Positions 8,594-15,626 of a DNA stretch of 32,066 nucleotides are shown here, one piece after another. Position 1 is the stretch's first letter, and every line of letters starts with the position of its first letter. Source of the DNA: Campylobacterota bacterium (lineage in GTDB: Bacteria > Babelota > Babeliae > Babelales > Chromulinivoraceae); NCBI GenBank assembly GCA_002721975.1, contig PBME01000013.1, positions 11,440 through 43,505 of the forward strand, written 5' to 3'. A model generated the notes under the pieces. The model did not search any database and had not been told where the DNA came from. It was given only the letters and a program-made list of their open reading frames with translations. The position numbers and the translations under genes were made by a program.

Positions 8594-9985
8594 TTAGTTA
8601 GATGGTTCAAAGCATTTACTTTTATGAAGCATAGTAAAATGAGCAATGAAATAACCAATAAATGAACACACGAGTGGAATAACATCTTTTAATATCGGCG
8701 ATTTAATAAATATTGTTGCACCAATAAAACCGACAACTCCACATGCAATTGAAGTCCATGCAGACCAAGCGTGTAATTTTTGTGTAAAGTATGCGATAAC
8801 AGTTGGTACAACTAAACAAATAACTGAAATACGGTAACTGTTTTCTAATACAAATATAATGTCACCTGCGATAAAAAATGAAGCAATTAAAGCACAACAA
8901 CCTGTGATAAGGGATACTGTACGTGACATAAATATTTTTTGTTTATCAAGAGGTAAGAATTTACCAAAATCTTGAACGATATTTGAAGAAATAGCAGATA
9001 ACAATGAGTCAGCAGTTGATGTAATGGCTGCAATAATACCACAAATTGCAAATACTAATAAAGTTTTACTGGTCATTGCCGCTATAACTGGTATTAATGG
9101 ATCTGCTCCTGCAGGAATAGATATTTTTTTAATCTTAGCTAATATACCAAAAAAGAGGGGTATAAATGAAAACCCAACGAGCATAAAGCTAGCAAGAAAA
9201 GCAGATATAGTAGCAGTTAATCTTGTTTTAGCTGCAAAGAAACGTTGTGCTAAGTCTTGCTCAATTAAAGAGAATAATGTTGGCATAATAAGTGTCGGTA
9301 AAAAATCGGTATATGTTAATTTTTTAGAAAAGAAATAATTTTGCATTTTAGTCATTAGCTTTACATTTGCCAGTTTGTTGACTGAGACAGGTAGGCTTTT
9401 AAAGAATAAGTAAATAAAAATAGTAACAATTAGCATTACTTGAATTGCATCAATGATGACAATAGAGCTAAATCCACCAATCATAGTGTAACAAATTAAA
9501 AAGCCCCAAAAAGCAGTTAATATATATGGATCATCGAGACCTAAGGATAAAAATAACATTTTGGTTGCAATGATTTGTGCAACAAGAATCCCCCATAAGC
9601 TGATAATTGACAATGCAGAAGCAAATAATTTTAAGTTAGAAGATTTGTAATGGGTTTCAAAGATTTCTGCAGTTGTAGTGATATTCAAACTGCGCATACG
9701 TGATGCAAGACCACATCCTAAAATAATAAATCCAAGACTCATGCCAATAGTGTAAGCAACACCCCATAATCCTATTTGATATGCTTTTTGTGATGTTCCT
9801 AATAATAGTCCGCTACCTAATTGTGTTGCAACAAGTGTAAATGTTAATTTAAATACACCAAGATTGCGATCAGCTAAGAAGTAGCTTTTGAGAGTTTTGA
9901 CTTGAAACGAATTCCAGATACCAATTGCAAGATAAAAACATGCTATCCCAAAAAGGGTTGAAAAAAGAAGGGTAGAATCAATCAT
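8594..9985 (-). CDS. Sodium:solute symporter family protein
   Basis: A 463-residue protein with about 13 hydrophobic segments, the usual size and layout of the SSS family (PutP, PanF, SglT). Typical segments are the N-terminal region with LADRNLGVFKLTFTLVATQ, the glycine-rich GSGLLLGTSQKAYQIGLWG, and the later ITSTADSLLSAISSNIVQD that matches the conserved TM8 sodium site motif. It imports an organic solute with Na+ across the inner membrane. The substrate (proline, pantothenate, a sugar or another compound) cannot be told. The ATG has AAGGT with suitable spacing. It heads the run of minus-strand genes down to the metal transporter. Confidence 0.9.
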   Translation of the reverse strand: MIDSTLLFSTLFGIACFYLAIGIWNSFQVKTLKSYFLADRNLGVFKLTFTLVATQLGSGLLLGTSQKAYQIGLWGVAYTIGMSLGFIILGCGLASRMRSLNITTTAEIFETHYKSSNLKLFASALSIISLWGILVAQIIATKMLFLSLGLDDPYILTAFWGFLICYTMIGGFSSIVIIDAIQVMLIVTIFIYLFFKSLPVSVNKLANVKLMTKMQNYFFSKKLTYTDFLPTLIMPTLFSLIEQDLAQRFFAAKTRLTATISAFLASFMLVGFSFIPLFFGILAKIKKISIPAGADPLIPVIAAMTSKTLLVFAICGIIAAITSTADSLLSAISSNIVQDFGKFLPLDKQKIFMSRTVSLITGCCALIASFFIAGDIIFVLENSYRISVICLVVPTVIAYFTQKLHAWSAWTSIACGVVGFIGATIFIKSPILKDVIPLVCSFIGYFIAHFTMLHKSKCFEPSN

Positions 9986-10022
9986 ATGTTACCTTGTTAT
10001 AACTATAAACAAACATATTATG

Positions 10023-10046
10023 TATCTGTACCGTAGCATACAGATA
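10023..10046. repeat. Perfect 8-bp inverted repeat upstream of the symporter gene
   Basis: TATCTGTA at 10023-10030 and TACAGATA at 10039-10046 are exact reverse complements separated by 8 bases. They lie 38-61 bases upstream of the symporter start. This could be an operator or a leader hairpin. There is no U-tract, so it is not a terminator. Confidence 0.4.
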
Positions 10047-10137
10047 TAAGCTTGTACAATAGTAACAAAATAAATAAAAAAGATACAAAGCTCACTATGA
10101 ATTACGCGATAAAAAATAATTTAATAGTTAGGACAAA

Positions 10138-10168
10138 ATAAAAAAGCCGCAATTTTTGCGACTTTTTT
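10138..10168 (-). terminator. Rho-independent terminator of the first small exported protein gene
   Basis: On the minus strand a stem of AAGUCGCAA with UUGCGGCUU (one G-U pair) is followed by a run of U. It begins 12 bases past the stop of the gene at 10181-10702. It is almost identical to the terminator at 10899-10927. Confidence 0.8.
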
Positions 10169-10180
10169 ATTTTTAAAATG

Positions 10181-10702
10181 TTAAGGATAATTAGGTATTG
10201 CACCTAGAGCCATATAACCTAAGCCTATTGGTGTTGCTACTGTACCAAGTGTTAGAAGCGTAGTGTATTTTACATCCGCAAGCATTTTTTCTGATACATC
10301 ACCGTAACGAAACCTGTTAGAGTGATTACTTTCATCGTAGATTGCACTGTGTAAAGCTGCGACACCTAGTCCACTGGATATTGCACCTGCATAGAATAAT
10401 ACGTTTCGTAAAACAAACGATTTCTTTGGATTTTCATCAAAAGCACTTCTTACTGCTAATCCAAGTGTGATCGCTGATATAGTTGATATAGCTGATATAG
10501 TTTCTTTATCTATATTATTTTCTATGAAATTAGCAATTTTAGTTGTTATAGATTCATTATTTGTGGTTTGTTTATCTAATCTTTGATTTTGTATATCTTG
10601 GACTACTTGATTTGTAGAGCTTGTGTTATCAGATGATATGATGAATCTATTATTGATGATACTTGTTACTAACATGATTGTTAATAAGATATTTTTCTTC
10701 AT
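10181..10702 (-). CDS. Small exported/membrane protein of unknown function, paralogue A
   Basis: I do not recognise a named family. The 173-residue protein begins MKKNILLTIMLV, a signal peptide. A hydrophilic, asparagine- and glutamine-rich stretch follows (about 25-70), then ISAISTISAITLGLAVRSAF (a glycine/alanine-rich hydrophobic segment) and further hydrophobic segments near 90-110 and the C-terminus. The neighbouring gene at 10936-11406 is a clear paralogue. They share the first 12 residues, the NESI/NESM-TTKI/NTKI-FIE stretch and the TLGLAxRSAFD-NP segment. The pair also share promoter layout and terminator. A very good AGGAGG ribosome binding site precedes the ATG, which suggests high expression. 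It is likely anchored in, or exported across, the inner membrane. Confidence 0.75.
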   Translation of the reverse strand: MKKNILLTIMLVTSIINNRFIISSDNTSSTNQVVQDIQNQRLDKQTTNNESITTKIANFIENNIDKETISAISTISAITLGLAVRSAFDENPKKSFVLRNVLFYAGAISSGLGVAALHSAIYDESNHSNRFRYGDVSEKMLADVKYTTLLTLGTVATPIGLGYMALGAIPNYP

Positions 10703-10741
10703 AGTGAACCTCCTTTTTTTACTTATTACTACTCTATAAAT

Positions 10742-10769
10742 ACAATATCATATTGTTATAATATCGCAA
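10742..10769 (-). promoter_or_regulatory. Promoter of paralogue A
   Basis: TTGCGA (10769-10764), 16-base spacer, TATTGT (10747-10742) on the minus strand. It is preceded by CAGGCTG, the same block that precedes the -35 of paralogue B, so the two promoters are homologous. The -10 is weaker than that of B. Confidence 0.45.
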
Positions 10770-10898
10770 CAGCCTGACTACTATTTAACAGGCTCACTAG
10801 AAGGTGATATAGAGGATTTTAAAAGAGATGTTATTTAGCTAGAAGCATACGTAGATACTTTTGTATAAAGCTAGTTATACATGTACTATGTAAACAGT

Positions 10899-10927
10899 AA
10901 AAAAGCCGCAATATTTGCGGCTTTTTT
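10899..10927 (-). terminator. Rho-independent terminator of paralogue B
   Basis: A perfect 13-bp stem (10899-10911 with 10915-10927), a 3-base loop and flanking A/T runs that give U-tracts on either strand. It lies 8 bases downstream of the stop at 10936. Confidence 0.85.
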
Positions 10928-10935
10928 AGGATTAA

Positions 10936-11406
10936 TTATTTTTTTAGATCTTTCAAAGGCGCGACTCCACTCGCAATTGTCATACTTGCTCCTGCTGTCA
11001 GCATTAAAGCACCAGTTGTAGTAAGAAAAGGAGTAAGTAAGTCATGCTCTTTGTCTCCTTCTTTCACAAGTTCATATCCCAATGCGCTTATTACTGTACC
11101 TCCATAAAAAGCTACATTTCTTATCGCAAAAGATTCGACTGGATTGTCATCAAAAGCACTTCTAGCTGCTAATCCAAGTGTTATTCCTGATATAGTTGAT
11201 ATAGCAGTTTTGCCTGGATTATCTTCTATGAATTTATTAATTTTGGTGTTCATAGACTCATTTTTTTGATTTCTTTGTTCTTTTCTTTGATTTTGAAAAT
11301 CTTTGACAACCTGTTTGAGATCACTCTTGTTATCAGATGTTTTCAGGAATCCCGTACTGGTTATATTTGCTACTAACATTATTGTTAATAAGATATTTTT
11401 CTTCAT
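10936..11406 (-). CDS. Small exported/membrane protein of unknown function, paralogue B
   Basis: A 156-residue product starting MKKNILLTIMLVANI, a signal peptide, followed by a charged, lysine/glutamine-rich region (25-70). Then comes GKTAISTISGITLGLAARSA, which is hydrophobic, and two further hydrophobic stretches (about 98-112 and 125-148). It is the tandem paralogue of the gene at 10181-10702; the two diverge most in their C-terminal thirds. TAGGAGG lies upstream of the ATG. No enzymatic motif is visible. The protein could be a cell-envelope or secreted component. The phrase NPGKTA before the hydrophobic segment recurs as NPKTA in the small exported protein at 14792-15070. Confidence 0.75.
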   Translation of the reverse strand: MKKNILLTIMLVANITSTGFLKTSDNKSDLKQVVKDFQNQRKEQRNQKNESMNTKINKFIEDNPGKTAISTISGITLGLAARSAFDDNPVESFAIRNVAFYGGTVISALGYELVKEGDKEHDLLTPFLTTTGALMLTAGASMTIASGVAPLKDLKK

Positions 11407-11446
11407 AGTAAAACCTCCTAATTATATTTTATTACTATCTGTGTAT

Positions 11447-11474
11447 ATCATACTATCCTGATAAAAAGCCTCAA
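11447..11474 (-). promoter_or_regulatory. Promoter of paralogue B
   Basis: TTGAGG (11474-11469), 16-base spacer, TATGAT (11452-11447) on the minus strand, about 40 bases before the ATG. CAGGCTG precedes the -35 as in paralogue A. Confidence 0.6.
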
Positions 11475-11502
11475 CAGCCTGCCTATGTTTTAAAAGTTTA
11501 TT

Positions 11503-12162
11503 TTATGCGAGTATTAGATCAAGATTGATATCTTCATACTGTTCGATAATAAGGTCTGCTTGGGATAGTTGAGACCGATCATGACCGGTATTAATACCGA
11601 TACAGTACATACCAGCAGCTTTGGCAGCGGCAATGCCTGTTGCAGAATCTTCGATGACTATACACAAAGATGGATCGATGTTTATTTGGTCAGCAGCATA
11701 TAAAAAAACATCAGGTTCTGGTTTAGGTTTTTTATGCGCATGTTCGTAACTATAGATCTGCTTGTTGAAATATTGTTCCAAGGGAAGATACTTTTTAGTC
11801 TTATCAAGAGTATGTATTGTAGCATTGGTGGCAATAGCTGTTTTTATGCCCAGGTTGGTTATGGTATTGTGAAATGTTTTAAAGCCATCAATAAACGTTG
11901 TAAATTTTTCAAAATTTTTGAAAGCAAATTCTTCTTTAAATTTCATTAATTCTTGTACAGATTCTTTTGTATTATATTTCATAGCAACAAATGTACATGA
12001 AGCATGGAGTGATAAACCTTTTATTTGAGGTAGAACTGTTTGGCATTCAGATTCTGTTACATTTCCTTTAGTTAATAGCATTTCTTTATCAGCTTGTTCC
12101 CAAAGGTTTTCTGAGTTGATAATAGTTCCATCCATATCAAAAATAATTGCTTTATATTTCAT
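11503..12162 (-). CDS. HAD-superfamily phosphatase (beta-phosphoglucomutase-like)
   Basis: A 219-residue HAD hydrolase with motif I IIFDMDGTI (nucleophile D9, acid/base D11), motif II IATNAT, motif III lysine in HKKPKPEPDVF and motif IV VIEDSATGIAAAKAAG. The helical cap between motifs I and II is the small C1 type, as in beta-phosphoglucomutase and phosphoglycolate phosphatase-like enzymes. It should cleave or shift a phosphate on a sugar or related small molecule in the cytoplasm. I chose the ATG at 12162, which has AGGA 8 bases upstream. An in-frame TTG at 12180 would add six residues before the conserved start of the fold and is unlikely. The gene is divergent from the membrane protein-uppS pair. 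Confidence 0.85.
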   Translation of the reverse strand: MKYKAIIFDMDGTIINSENLWEQADKEMLLTKGNVTESECQTVLPQIKGLSLHASCTFVAMKYNTKESVQELMKFKEEFAFKNFEKFTTFIDGFKTFHNTITNLGIKTAIATNATIHTLDKTKKYLPLEQYFNKQIYSYEHAHKKPKPEPDVFLYAADQINIDPSLCIVIEDSATGIAAAKAAGMYCIGINTGHDRSQLSQADLIIEQYEDINLDLILA

Positions 12163-12247
12163 GGTATGAGTCCTGTACAATTAATGAGCATCGTTGTACT
12201 CTATAAGTAAATATATCAAAATTATATCATATAAATGTGTAGAAATA

Positions 12248-12868
12248 ATGATACAAAAAGTTATAAAAAGTTTAGCTGTTATCTGTGTAGTATTGCTTGC
12301 TCGTTTAGTACCGATACATTGGATTATAGGTTCTCATGCTGCTGCTTTTTCACTAAGTAGCATATTTGCTCCTGTAGTAGGTTTGCATTGTGGTCTTGCA
12401 TGGACCACTATGTTTGTATGGACGAAAAAAGTAACTTCGTTATCGAGCTTAGGATATTCTTGTTTACATAGATTACCGTTGTTTTTTGCAGCTCAATCAT
12501 TACGTCAAAAAGGGTATTTAGTATCAGCAATAGTTTCTTTGTTGTGTATGGCATTGTTTGTGCTGCATCCTGTTGGTGGACAAGCATGGTTGTATAGTTT
12601 GTACTGGTTGATACCAGTTACTTTATCTTGTGTAGTAGCGACAGAGATGAGTCGTGCTTTACAAGCATCATTTACGGCTCATGCAGTTGGTTCTGTAATT
12701 TGGTTATATACAGGAGCAATACCTGCGTCAATGTGGATAGCATTAATACCAGTTGTTGCATATGAAAGATTGTTCATAGCGGTTGGAATATATGTTGTTA
12801 ATAAATTTTGTGTAACAATCATACAAAGTATGAAACAATATGTTACATCATCTAAGGCTTGCGCATGA
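12248..12868 (+). CDS. Integral membrane protein of unknown function, coupled to uppS
   Basis: I do not recognise the family. The 206-residue protein is almost entirely hydrophobic, with five or six membrane segments and short loops. Notable residues in or near segments are H30 in the second hydrophobic stretch (IGSHAAAFS), a GLHCGLAW turn and SFTAHAVGSVIW. The layout resembles small transporters such as ECF substrate-binding components, but no signature confirms that. The start is taken as ATG 12248; an in-frame TTG 54 bases earlier has no support. Its TGA overlaps the ATG of uppS (ATGA), so the two proteins are translationally coupled and may work in the same membrane or lipid-carrier process. 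Confidence 0.7.
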   Translation: MIQKVIKSLAVICVVLLARLVPIHWIIGSHAAAFSLSSIFAPVVGLHCGLAWTTMFVWTKKVTSLSSLGYSCLHRLPLFFAAQSLRQKGYLVSAIVSLLCMALFVLHPVGGQAWLYSLYWLIPVTLSCVVATEMSRALQASFTAHAVGSVIWLYTGAIPASMWIALIPVVAYERLFIAVGIYVVNKFCVTIIQSMKQYVTSSKACA

Positions 12869-13530
12869 TACAACACCTTGCCTTAATTATGGATGGAAAT
12901 CGTCGATGGGCTAAAAAAAGAGCATTGATGCCATGGTTAGGACACAGACAAGGCGTACAGTCAGTAGAAATGGTTATTAATTATTGTTTAGATAAGCATA
13001 TTCGATATGTTTCATTGTATACATTTTCTTTAGAAAACTTTAAGAGAAGTGATCGAGAGGTTGATTACTTGTTTGCTTTAATTAAAGAAGCAAAAAATAA
13101 GATACAAAAATTTATAGATAATAACGTACAGGTACGTTTTATTGGTGACAAAGATAAAATTCCTCTTGATACTCGCGCTGTTTGTGAAGAGATTGAACAA
13201 CAAACTCAACATGGTATAGCTTTACAATGTAATTTCTTAATGTGTTATGGTGGTCAGCAAGAAATTATACAAGCAGCCCAAACATTAGTTGCACAAGGTT
13301 CTGATATTACTGAGCAAAGCTTTACAAGAGCGTTATGGTTGGGAGATATTCCTGGACCAGATCTTATTATTCGTACAGGTGGTGTGAAACGATTAAGTAA
13401 TTTTTTATTGTTTCAGAGTGCTTATGCAGAAATTAGATTTCTTGATTGTTTATGGCCAGATATTACACAAGATATCTTGCATCAAACTGTACTTGATGGA
13501 ATAGATGCACATAAAAATGTTGGTAAATAG
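12865..13530 (+). CDS. uppS: Isoprenyl transferase (undecaprenyl diphosphate synthase)
   Basis: The 221-residue product has the cis-prenyltransferase signatures. These are LALIMDGNRRWAKK with catalytic D10 and the phosphate-binding GNRRW, GHRQG, YTFSLENFKRS, RFIGD, and the C-terminal GPDLIIRTGGVKRLSNFLLF and AEIRFLDCLWPD. It condenses isopentenyl diphosphate units on farnesyl diphosphate to make the C55 carrier lipid for peptidoglycan. The usual RTxGExRxSNFLLWQ reads RTGGVKRLSNFLLFQ, so the common glutamate is replaced by valine. The ATG at 12865 overlaps the previous stop and has AAGG about 6 bases upstream. It ends 2 bases before the convergent PASTA gene. Only slightly shorter than most UppS proteins. 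Confidence 0.93.
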   Translation: MIQHLALIMDGNRRWAKKRALMPWLGHRQGVQSVEMVINYCLDKHIRYVSLYTFSLENFKRSDREVDYLFALIKEAKNKIQKFIDNNVQVRFIGDKDKIPLDTRAVCEEIEQQTQHGIALQCNFLMCYGGQQEIIQAAQTLVAQGSDITEQSFTRALWLGDIPGPDLIIRTGGVKRLSNFLLFQSAYAEIRFLDCLWPDITQDILHQTVLDGIDAHKNVGK

Positions 13531-13532
13531 TA

Positions 13533-14237
13533 TTATGCTACTTCTAAGTAGATGTGTAATTTTGAATCTAATTTAATAATAGATCCAGCAAGTGGTTTTT
13601 GAGAAATTACTTTGGTAAAACCTGTATAAGGTTCTTTAATTTTTTTAGATCCATAAAAAATAGAAACTCTTTCAGAGTGTTGATTTAAAAAATTGAGTAC
13701 TTCTGGTAAAGAATGTTGTGTTAGATCAGGCATGATATACATATTAACTTTATTTTGTGCAATATAACATGTCATTTTATTATCTTCGACAGTGTCTCCT
13801 GCATATGGCAATTGTCCAATACAGCTTTGGGCAGGAGCTTGATATTCTATGTGATACAATTTACATTTCAGATGCATATCTTTGCAGGTGGTTTCGATAT
13901 AATTTTGCTTTTGAGTCGTTAGTTGAGGAGCGGTGATAATAGGAGGGGATTTCGTTGTTGTCACCAGAATAGGTTGATGAGTTTTAACTAATCTGCCAGC
14001 AGATGGTTTTTGATTTAGTATAGTTCCAGCTGGAATATGATTGCTTTCTTTTTCAGCGACAATACGGATATTAATTTGGTGTGGAGAAGTAAGCTTTAAA
14101 GCTTCGTATGTTGTTATACCTATGAGATTTGGTGTTGTATATGTTTTGTTGCCGATAAGTATGTTGCATATGCTATATCCTAGAACAAAACATATAAAAG
14201 GAAGAATGAAAAGAAGATTTTTAGTAGATACGTTCAC
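13533..14237 (-). CDS. Membrane-anchored PASTA-domain protein
   Basis: A 234-residue protein with one N-terminal membrane segment (about 8-26) and then three PASTA-like repeats (about 33-95, 97-162 and 165-234). PASTA features visible are PNLIGITTYEAL with ILNQKPSAGRLV, a divergent second unit with GQLPYAGDTVED, and MPDLTQHSLPEVLNFL with VISQKPLAGSIIK. PASTA domains bind peptidoglycan or muropeptides, usually on penicillin-binding proteins or PknB kinases. Here they stand alone on the outer face of the inner membrane. The start is GTG at 14237, supported by AAGGA 5 bases upstream. The gene begins 24 bases after the RNase P RNA on the same strand, and no terminator is visible between them. Confidence 0.85.
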   Translation of the reverse strand: MNVSTKNLLFILPFICFVLGYSICNILIGNKTYTTPNLIGITTYEALKLTSPHQINIRIVAEKESNHIPAGTILNQKPSAGRLVKTHQPILVTTTKSPPIITAPQLTTQKQNYIETTCKDMHLKCKLYHIEYQAPAQSCIGQLPYAGDTVEDNKMTCYIAQNKVNMYIMPDLTQHSLPEVLNFLNQHSERVSIFYGSKKIKEPYTGFTKVISQKPLAGSIIKLDSKLHIYLEVA

Positions 14238-14261
14238 AGAAATCCTTTTGTGTATTCTTGT

Positions 14262-14603
14262 AATAAGGCAGATGATAAGCCGGATTCTGTTCTATAGAAA
14301 CTATAGTGGCAACCATTTATCTATGCGACATACCCGCAAGCTAATAACAAGCGCTTAATGCTTGCTTACTTTGTCTTGCTCCTAGTGGGGTTTACCCGAA
14401 TATATCATTACTGATATAAGCTGTGCGCTTTTACCGCACATTTTCACCCTTACTGCAAAGCAGCGGTTATTTTCTGTGGCACTTTCCGTCAATTTTTCAA
14501 TTGCCCTTAGTTGAAATCTATTTCTTCTAAGGCACTATGCTTGTTAGGAGTCCGGACTTTCCTCTTGTTATAAATAACAAGCGATTGCCTTATCTACCTT
14601 ATT
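14262..14603 (-). ncRNA. rnpB: RNase P RNA (bacterial type A)
   Basis: The minus strand contains the conserved 5' block GAGGAAAGTCCGGAC (14564-14550). It also has GGGTGAAAATGTGCGGTAAA with the GCGCAC arm, an AGGAGCAAGAC-type segment, and the 3' block ACAGAATCCGGCTTAT near 14290-14275. The 5' end (AAGGUAGAU...) and 3' end (AUCUGCCUU) pair to form helix P1. The length of about 340 bases is slightly under a typical type A RNA. It is the catalytic RNA that trims the 5' ends of pre-tRNAs. The exact ends are inferred from the P1 pairing. Confidence 0.93.
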
Positions 14604-14616
14604 ACATTATTAGTTT

Positions 14617-14622
14617 ATCATA
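14617..14622 (-). promoter_or_regulatory. Candidate -10 element for rnpB
   Basis: TATGAT on the minus strand, about 14 bases upstream of the predicted RNA 5' end. No convincing -35 box is seen at the right distance. Confidence 0.35.
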
Positions 14623-14693
14623 GAAGGATTTCAGGTGCAAAGACTAAGGTCATTTTCGATTAGGTGGACTGGTTCTTCTAAATTTACATTTGT

Positions 14694-14721
14694 TTGACAG
14701 CGGGCCTTTTTTTGCTATGAT
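14694..14721 (+). promoter_or_regulatory. Strong sigma70-type promoter
   Basis: A perfect TTGACA (14694-14699), a 16-base spacer ending in TG-C (extended -10) and TATGAT (14716-14721). It lies 70 bases before the ATG of the small exported protein at 14792. Confidence 0.75.
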
Positions 14722-14791
14722 TACTATCAGAAAGTCGGTAATACAATTGAAAAACCGTACAAAAATTTTAAATAATTTTATAGGAGTCCTT

Positions 14792-15070
14792 ATGAAAAGC
14801 GCAAAAAGAGTATTAGCTCTAGTAGCAATGTTTGCTGTTAGTGGTGTTGTAGAAGCGAGAAAGAAAGAAGAACCAAAGGCTGCTTGGAGCGATTACTTAA
14901 GTCCTTCAAAAAATGTTGAAAAATTAGAAAAAGCTGTATCAGCTAATCCTAAAACAGCTTTACTTGTTGCAGCAGTTTTAGCAGTTGCTGTAGAGCACAG
15001 TGTTAAGTACGCTGCTGAAGTTTTAAACAATGATCAAAATGCTGACGAGAGCGATTTAGATATTGCATAA
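14792..15070 (+). CDS. Small exported protein of unknown function, probably highly expressed
   Basis: The 92-residue protein starts MKSAKRVLALVAMFAVSGVV, a signal peptide with likely cleavage after VEA (about residue 22). A short charged region follows, then NPKTALLVAAVLAVAVEHS, a single hydrophobic helix, and an acidic tail. No enzymatic motif is visible. The ATG at 14792 is chosen because of the clean AGGAG 5 bases before it; in-frame codons further upstream overlap the promoter. A near-consensus promoter, a good ribosome binding site and a solid terminator suggest an abundant envelope protein. The module of NP-KTA followed by a hydrophobic helix resembles the two paralogues at 10181-11406. 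Confidence 0.75.
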   Translation: MKSAKRVLALVAMFAVSGVVEARKKEEPKAAWSDYLSPSKNVEKLEKAVSANPKTALLVAAVLAVAVEHSVKYAAEVLNNDQNADESDLDIA

Positions 15071-15085
15071 AATAATAAGATTTTG

Positions 15086-15120
15086 AAAATAAGAGCTACA
15101 AATTGTGGCTCTTATTTTTT
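15086..15120 (+). terminator. Rho-independent terminator, shared with the convergent gene
   Basis: A 10-bp stem (15091-15100 with 15104-15113, one G-U pair), a 3-base loop and a T run on the plus strand. The stop codon of the convergent membrane protein gene (15096-15098) lies inside the stem. Confidence 0.85.
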
Positions 15121-15557
15121 TGTCTCTTTTCTAGGTAGTTTAGTATGAAGTTACATACAATTAATGTAACAATGTTACTTGTTATTTGTAGAATTAAGTG
15201 GAACAAGTTCATATGTCCTTTGTGTAATATTATATAACAGAGCGTGTATAGAGTTTGATATAATATGATAAAAATAGATGGTATAAATACTGGAAAATAA
15301 AATAATTTTTTATGATATGTTAATGTTGGAAGCAAACTTATTATAATCATGCTGCTTACTCCAAACACATTAATTTTTAAAAATGATATTAGTTCTAAGT
15401 ATATAAACGAAGGAAGTAAATATTTTGTTGAAGTTGTTGTATGCAATTGGTAAGCAAACCATATTAGTATGATGTTAGGTATGTAATGTTGCCAATATTG
15501 AAATAAACAACATTCAAATAAAAACAGTAAAGTAGTTACGACAATATTTATAATCAT
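15096..15557 (-). CDS. Small integral membrane protein, MreD-like
   Basis: The 153-residue product is very hydrophobic, with about five membrane segments and a basic C-terminal tail. Size, topology and the neighbouring class A penicillin-binding protein fit the rod-shape protein MreD. The sequence is not diagnostic, however, and no MreB or MreC is in view, so the name is an inference. It could equally be an unrelated membrane protein. It is divergent from the penicillin-binding protein gene (69 bases between starts). No clear ribosome binding site precedes the ATG. Its last codons and stop lie within the terminator hairpin of the convergent gene. Confidence 0.5.
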   Translation of the reverse strand: MIINIVVTTLLFLFECCLFQYWQHYIPNIILIWFAYQLHTTTSTKYLLPSFIYLELISFLKINVFGVSSMIIISLLPTLTYHKKLFYFPVFIPSIFIILYQTLYTLCYIILHKGHMNLFHLILQITSNIVTLIVCNFILNYLEKRQKNKSHNL

Positions 15558-15626
15558 ATTTATTAGGACAGTGTTATAATGTTGTACATAATGTTACATA
15601 TTTTCAATGAAATATATTAAACTCTT

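Noticed and set aside
12175-12199. GTACAA...TTGTAC inverted repeat between the HAD and membrane protein genes
   Set aside because: Arms are only 6 bases with a 13-base gap in AT-rich DNA; expected by chance and no promoter is aligned with it.
12194-12247. Upstream TTG start for the membrane protein gene (18 extra residues)
   Set aside because: No ribosome binding site, and the extra residues lie in the divergent promoter region; the ATG at 12248 begins the first membrane helix properly.
15558-15626. TATAAT at 15575-15580 as a promoter of the penicillin-binding protein gene
   Set aside because: The -10 is perfect but no acceptable -35 occurs 15-19 bases upstream, and such hexamers are common in AT-rich spacers; left uncalled.
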